Source: Chitinophaga niastensis | Lineage (GTDB): Bacteria; Bacteroidota; Bacteroidia; Chitinophagales; Chitinophagaceae | Assembly (NCBI RefSeq): GCF_003014755.1 | Contig: NZ_PYAW01000001.1 | Location: 1-64,000, forward strand | Length of the DNA stretch: 64,000 bases | Reading direction: 5' to 3' | Shown: piece after piece, positions 60,367 through 64,000 of the stretch | Layout of the letters: the number at the start of each line of letters is the position of its first letter | Numbering within the stretch: the stretch's first letter is position 1 | Notes under the pieces: generated by a model | Seen by the model: the letters and a program-made list of their open reading frames with translations, nothing else | Told to the model about the DNA's origin: nothing | Database searches by the model: none | Position numbers and translations under genes: made by a program

Positions 60367-61074
60367 ATGATTAATGTAAGGGTATTTAGGGCACCGGCTG
60401 ATCCTGAGGCTTGTTTAAGATTTTATACTGGTCACATGAGGCTGCTGGAGATTTATTTTGGCATCGCCCAGGTGACCTCTGGCAGTGTAGATTGGATGCA
60501 ACACGACAATACAATCGTGATTATTGTGGAAGATGAAACGCGTACCAAAACATATGGAGGGGCACGTGTACAAATAGCAGACGGTATATTACCATTACCT
60601 ATCGAAACAGCTATCGGTAAATATGATCCCAAGATATACTCTTATGTAAAAAAAGGAAGTGCAGAGATCTGTGGCATGTGGAATTCCAAGGAAGTAGCCG
60701 GAATGGGAATCGGCAGCCAGGTACTGGCAAGGGTTGGTGTAGTGCTGGCAGCACAGCTGCCCATCGAAACATTTCATGTACTATGTGCACCTATTACTAC
60801 TCGTGTAGGCAAGCGCGTTGGTTTTGTAATTGATGAATCATTAGGAAATAAAGGCACTTTCTTTTATCCTAAAGATGACTTCCTGGCCACGGCTATGGTA
60901 ATCAATGATTGTTACAACCTGGATTACGCAGATCCAAAAGAAAAATTACTGATTGCAGATTTACGTGAAAATCCTATTCAATCTAAAGTAGAAGTTGGGC
61001 CCAAAGGGACTTATGAGGTTAATTATCATCTCAAAATTCCTTCAAATGTTCATTTGGCTACAACGAAACCCTGA
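60367..61074 (+). CDS. GNAT-like acyltransferase (autoinducer-synthase/FeeM-like)
   Basis: A 235-residue protein with no signal or membrane helix. Its middle (YGGARVQIADGILPLPIETA, then GSAEICGMWNSKEVAGMGIG) follows the pattern of LuxI-type and FeeM N-acyl amino acid synthases, in which a conserved Arg and Glu line the active site and the next helix-strand unit (VLAAQLPIETFHVLCAPITT) forms the GNAT fold. It probably joins an acyl group to a small amine or amino acid. It starts 38 bases after the ThiF-like gene. The specific product is unknown, and a typical GNAT unrelated to signalling is possible. Confidence 0.6.
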   Translation: MINVRVFRAPADPEACLRFYTGHMRLLEIYFGIAQVTSGSVDWMQHDNTIVIIVEDETRTKTYGGARVQIADGILPLPIETAIGKYDPKIYSYVKKGSAEICGMWNSKEVAGMGIGSQVLARVGVVLAAQLPIETFHVLCAPITTRVGKRVGFVIDESLGNKGTFFYPKDDFLATAMVINDCYNLDYADPKEKLLIADLRENPIQSKVEVGPKGTYEVNYHLKIPSNVHLATTKP

Positions 61075-61144
61075 TCTTTGCCAGTAAGCTGACCGCAATT
61101 ACAAAAAAAATATATAAATTCAATTCTAATATAATTTCTTCCGG

Positions 61145-63298
61145 ATGTTGTCTAAGATTGTTGTTTTGTGGTCAATTTTTACTTTGTCTACCTTATTTAC
61201 AATAACTGCGCAACCCGTTGTATATAAAAACGGTCACCAGTTGTTGCAAATAGGCGGCCATCTTGCGCTTTATACCGACAAAAGCAACAAATTAACTTTT
61301 GATGCGGTAAAACAACAGCCCTTTCTGGCTTCCACACAGGATGTTCCCAACCTGCAGATCACACCTTATACACAATGGGCCAGGTTCTCTATCCAGAATC
61401 TGTCTGATGAAAATCAATTAATACTGGAAATAGAATACCCGATTATTGATGATATTACTTTGTATGAAAGTTTGCCCGATGGCAGTACTAAAAGTACCAG
61501 GCTGGGTGAGTATACCGCTTTTAAAACCCGTGGTTATGATCATCAGAATTATCAGTTTGCCATCAGTATTCCAACCAATGCCACCAGAGAATATTATCTG
61601 AGGGTGAAAGCCGGAGAACAGCTGCAGCTGCCCGTTTATCTGAGCACACCGGAACTCATCTTTGAAAAAAACAACAGGCGCGAACTCATATTCGGTATCT
61701 ATATTGGTGTTATCCTGGCCATGGCATGCTATAACCTGTTCATTTATATTTCTACCAGGGATAACAGTTACCTTATTTATGTAAGCTATATTATTTGTGT
61801 GGGTCTTACACAGGTCACACTGCAAGGTTATGCCTTCCGGTTCCTGTGGCCCAACAATTCCTGGCTGGCTATGCATGCCACGGTGTTTGTGCCTATACTA
61901 AACGGGCTTACAGCGTTGGCGTTCATTCAAAATTTTCTGCATACCAAACAGAATTATCCTTTAGGACACAAACTGTTGTATGCAGCCTTTGTCTTGTACC
62001 TGTTGTGTTTTATTCCCATGTTCCTGGACATGTATAATTATGCGCAGATCATGGTGCAGATGGATGCTTTCCTTGCTGCAGTGATTGCATTTGTTGTAGC
62101 CTACCGTATCAGTCTTAAAGGAGTGAGTGCGGCCAGGTTCTTCCTGGTGGCCTGGTCTATCTTCCTGATCAGCATTTTTGTGTTTGTGTTGCGCAACTTC
62201 AATATGCTGCCTTACAACAACTTTACCTATTACGCCTTACAGATAGGCTCCGGGCTGGAAGTGTTGTTATTATCATTTGCGCTGGCACATAAAATAAATA
62301 TGTTCAAAGCGGAAAAAGAAGCTTCCCAGCAACTGGCACTGACCATCTCCCTGGAAAATGAGCGACTGGTAAGAGAACAAAATATCATACTGGAAAGTAA
62401 AGTAAAGGACAGAACGGAAGACCTGCAGGCGACTAACCTGGAATTGAATAATGCCCTGAATAATTTGAAGGACACACAAACCAGGCTGGTAGAAAAAGAA
62501 AAGATGGCATCGCTTGGTCAGCTTACAGCCGGTATTGCCCATGAAATCAACAATCCTATCAACTTTGTTACTTCCAACATCAAACCACTGAAACTGGATA
62601 TTGCGGACCTGAGAAGCTTACTGAGTCGCTATGATCAGCTGGCCACCAACCCGGATATACAAAAAGAACTGGCAGATATTGAGTTATTCAAAAAAGAAAT
62701 TGATATTGATTATATCCATGAAGAAATTTCATCGCTTATAAAAGGTATAGAAGATGGAGCAGCACGCACCGCCGAAATAGTAAAAGGCTTACGTACTTTC
62801 AGCCGTTTGGATGAAAGTGAAGTAAAGTCCATTGATATACATGAAGGGCTGGACTCCACGCTGGTATTGCTTCGCAATGGCATACCACCGGATGTAAATA
62901 TCATTAAGGATTATGCAGAACTGCCGAAAATAGAATGCTACGCCGGTAAAATTAACCAGGTGTTCATGAATATTTTCTCCAATTCACTGAATGCCATCAA
63001 AACCAAAAAAGAACATCATAATAATGAGTTTATCTCCATTTCTACACGACAGGAAGATAAGTTTATAATCATCACCATAAAAGATACCGGTATTGGTATG
63101 ACAGAAGCAGTAAGGGAAAAGATTTTTGATCCTTTCTTCACCACCAAAGACGTAGGAGAAGGCACTGGCCTGGGATTATCTATTGTATTCAGCATCATAG
63201 AAAAGCACAAGGGTAAGATCATTGTCAATTCGGCCCCCGGAGAAGGAGCGGAATTTATTATATATTTACCCCTCGATATAACAAATCATTTATCGTAA
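61145..63298 (+). CDS. 7TMR-DISM sensor histidine kinase
   Basis: A 717-residue sensor. Signal peptide, an extracytoplasmic DISMED2-like beta domain (~30-170), seven membrane segments (~180-395; starting ELIFGIYIGVILAMACYNLF), a coiled coil and then a HisKA with H466 in GIAHEINNPINF and an HATPase with DTGIGM, EGTGLGLS motifs. The HisKA form is that of NtrB-like kinases. The DISM region usually binds extracellular carbohydrates or other small ligands. It follows the GNAT-like gene by 70 bases and the receiver-kinase by 19 bases, so phosphotransfer to the latter is likely. Confidence 0.93.
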   Translation: MLSKIVVLWSIFTLSTLFTITAQPVVYKNGHQLLQIGGHLALYTDKSNKLTFDAVKQQPFLASTQDVPNLQITPYTQWARFSIQNLSDENQLILEIEYPIIDDITLYESLPDGSTKSTRLGEYTAFKTRGYDHQNYQFAISIPTNATREYYLRVKAGEQLQLPVYLSTPELIFEKNNRRELIFGIYIGVILAMACYNLFIYISTRDNSYLIYVSYIICVGLTQVTLQGYAFRFLWPNNSWLAMHATVFVPILNGLTALAFIQNFLHTKQNYPLGHKLLYAAFVLYLLCFIPMFLDMYNYAQIMVQMDAFLAAVIAFVVAYRISLKGVSAARFFLVAWSIFLISIFVFVLRNFNMLPYNNFTYYALQIGSGLEVLLLSFALAHKINMFKAEKEASQQLALTISLENERLVREQNIILESKVKDRTEDLQATNLELNNALNNLKDTQTRLVEKEKMASLGQLTAGIAHEINNPINFVTSNIKPLKLDIADLRSLLSRYDQLATNPDIQKELADIELFKKEIDIDYIHEEISSLIKGIEDGAARTAEIVKGLRTFSRLDESEVKSIDIHEGLDSTLVLLRNGIPPDVNIIKDYAELPKIECYAGKINQVFMNIFSNSLNAIKTKKEHHNNEFISISTRQEDKFIIITIKDTGIGMTEAVREKIFDPFFTTKDVGEGTGLGLSIVFSIIEKHKGKIIVNSAPGEGAEFIIYLPLDITNHLS

Positions 63299-63317
63299 TT
63301 AACCATAAGATCTTTTA

Positions 63318-64000
63318 ATGAAAGAAAACCGCATAAGAATATTATATATAGATGATGAAATTCATAATCTAAACGCCTTTAAAGCCAGTTTTCGCAGAAG
63401 TTATGAAATCTATACCGCCAGCTCTGCGCAGGAGGGAAAGCTACTGCTGAAAGAGATTATGGTGCAGATTATAATAGCGGATCAGAAAATGCCCGTATCT
63501 ACCGGTGTAGAATTTTTTAATGAGATAAAAGATACGCTCCCTGACCCGATGCGTATTTTGCTCACTGGTTATACGGATGTTGATGATATCATTGATGCTA
63601 TTAACAAAGGGCATATCTATTCCTATATCAAGAAACCCTGGGATGAGCATGAGCTGCATAAAACCATCAATAATGCTTATGAGATATACCGTACCCGCAA
63701 ACAGTTAAAGGAAAAGATAGAAGAGCTGGAAAAAACGAATGATGAACTCAATCGTTTTATTTATTCCACCTCCCATGATCTTCGTTCTCCGTTGATGTCT
63801 GTACTGGGTATCATCAATTTATCGCGACTGGATAATTCAGTGGTGGACCCCAACGGTTATATGGTGATGGTAGAATCCTGTGTACTAAAGCTGGACGACT
63901 TTATACAGAAGATTATTGAATATTACCGCAATTCCCGCCTGGAAATAGAATATGAAAAAATTGATTTCATCAATCTGCTGAACGATTGCATCACAGCATT
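63318..64000 (+). CDS. Receiver domain fused to a histidine kinase (partial, runs off the window)
   Basis: The 227 visible codons start with a receiver domain: D12-D13, D55 (IIIADQKMP), T83 (LLTGYTD) and K106 (KKPWDE). A coiled coil near 125-147 leads to a HisKA with H153 (TSHDLRSPLMSVLGI). The rest is cut by the window edge. The N-terminal 27 residues are almost identical to those of the receiver at 9749. It is 19 bases after the 7TMR-DISM kinase; a phosphorelay between them is plausible. Confidence 0.9.
   Translation, partial: MKENRIRILYIDDEIHNLNAFKASFRRSYEIYTASSAQEGKLLLKEIMVQIIIADQKMPVSTGVEFFNEIKDTLPDPMRILLTGYTDVDDIIDAINKGHIYSYIKKPWDEHELHKTINNAYEIYRTRKQLKEKIEELEKTNDELNRFIYSTSHDLRSPLMSVLGIINLSRLDNSVVDPNGYMVMVESCVLKLDDFIQKIIEYYRNSRLEIEYEKIDFINLLNDCITA

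Overview
The window reads as chromosomal DNA of a Bacteroidota, most likely a Chitinophaga-like member of the Chitinophagaceae (inference from gene content; I could not run a 16S comparison). The left edge holds only the first ~44 bases of a 16S rRNA on the minus strand. Many promoters match the Bacteroidota form (TTTG or TTG, 18-20 nt, TAnnTTTG), the primary sigma factor is the short type lacking region 1.1, and few starts have a Shine-Dalgarno sequence.

Layout. 0-0.6 kb: rRNA leader with two tandem promoters. 0.6-12.3 kb: housekeeping genes (truA, a DUF4476 protein, a biotin carrier protein, an M1 aminopeptidase, a DUF1835 protein, a LemA/TPM/TPM cluster, a stand-alone receiver protein, an M20 dipeptidase, an S4 RNA-binding protein) followed by a non-coding 9 x 21-bp tandem array. 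12.5-15.3 kb: accessory pocket with a lone XRE regulator, an orphan addiction-module protein, a decayed small gene and an MqsR-like toxin with a fused MqsA-Panacea antitoxin. 15.4-33.2 kb: lysA, a GAF protein, an SdiA-regulated-type protein with a metallophosphoesterase/Omp85 fusion, an HD-Pycsar-effector-like protein with ppk1, a thioredoxin-like protein, a DUF4442 protein, a beta-CASP hydrolase and a large propeller histidine kinase. 33.37-40.12 kb: an interval bounded by two identical, same-direction tRNA-Glu(TTC) genes; it holds a DUF1345 membrane protein, a GNAT/XRE toxin-antitoxin-like pair, a MaoC-like protein and an ArsR/SRPBCC/VOC/hydrolase set, plus at least one decayed tRNA end. 40.2-53.2 kb: core genes (gapA, pgk, an antiporter, a MltD-like transglycosylase, gatA, tatA, rplS, trmD, rimM, rpsP, ffh, rpoD, a START-like protein). 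53.2-58.8 kb: an envelope cluster (LptF/G permease, PAP2 phosphatase, GT39 glycosyltransferase) and an exported superoxide dismutase. 59.2-64 kb: an E1/ThiF-like protein, a GNAT-like acyltransferase, a 7TMR-DISM histidine kinase and a receiver-kinase that runs off the right edge.

Two things stand out. First, at least twelve intergenic elements, mostly long hairpins, fall into three sequence families, all with arms made of short near-tandem units (GATTA, TTAGC and ATTACG types). In the GATTA family the two arms of a copy match each other even where copies differ. Second, the 59-64 kb operon combines an adenylating enzyme, an autoinducer-synthase-like acyltransferase and two signalling kinases, which is the best candidate here for an undescribed signal-making and signal-sensing system. 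No transposase, integrase, CRISPR array or phage gene was seen.
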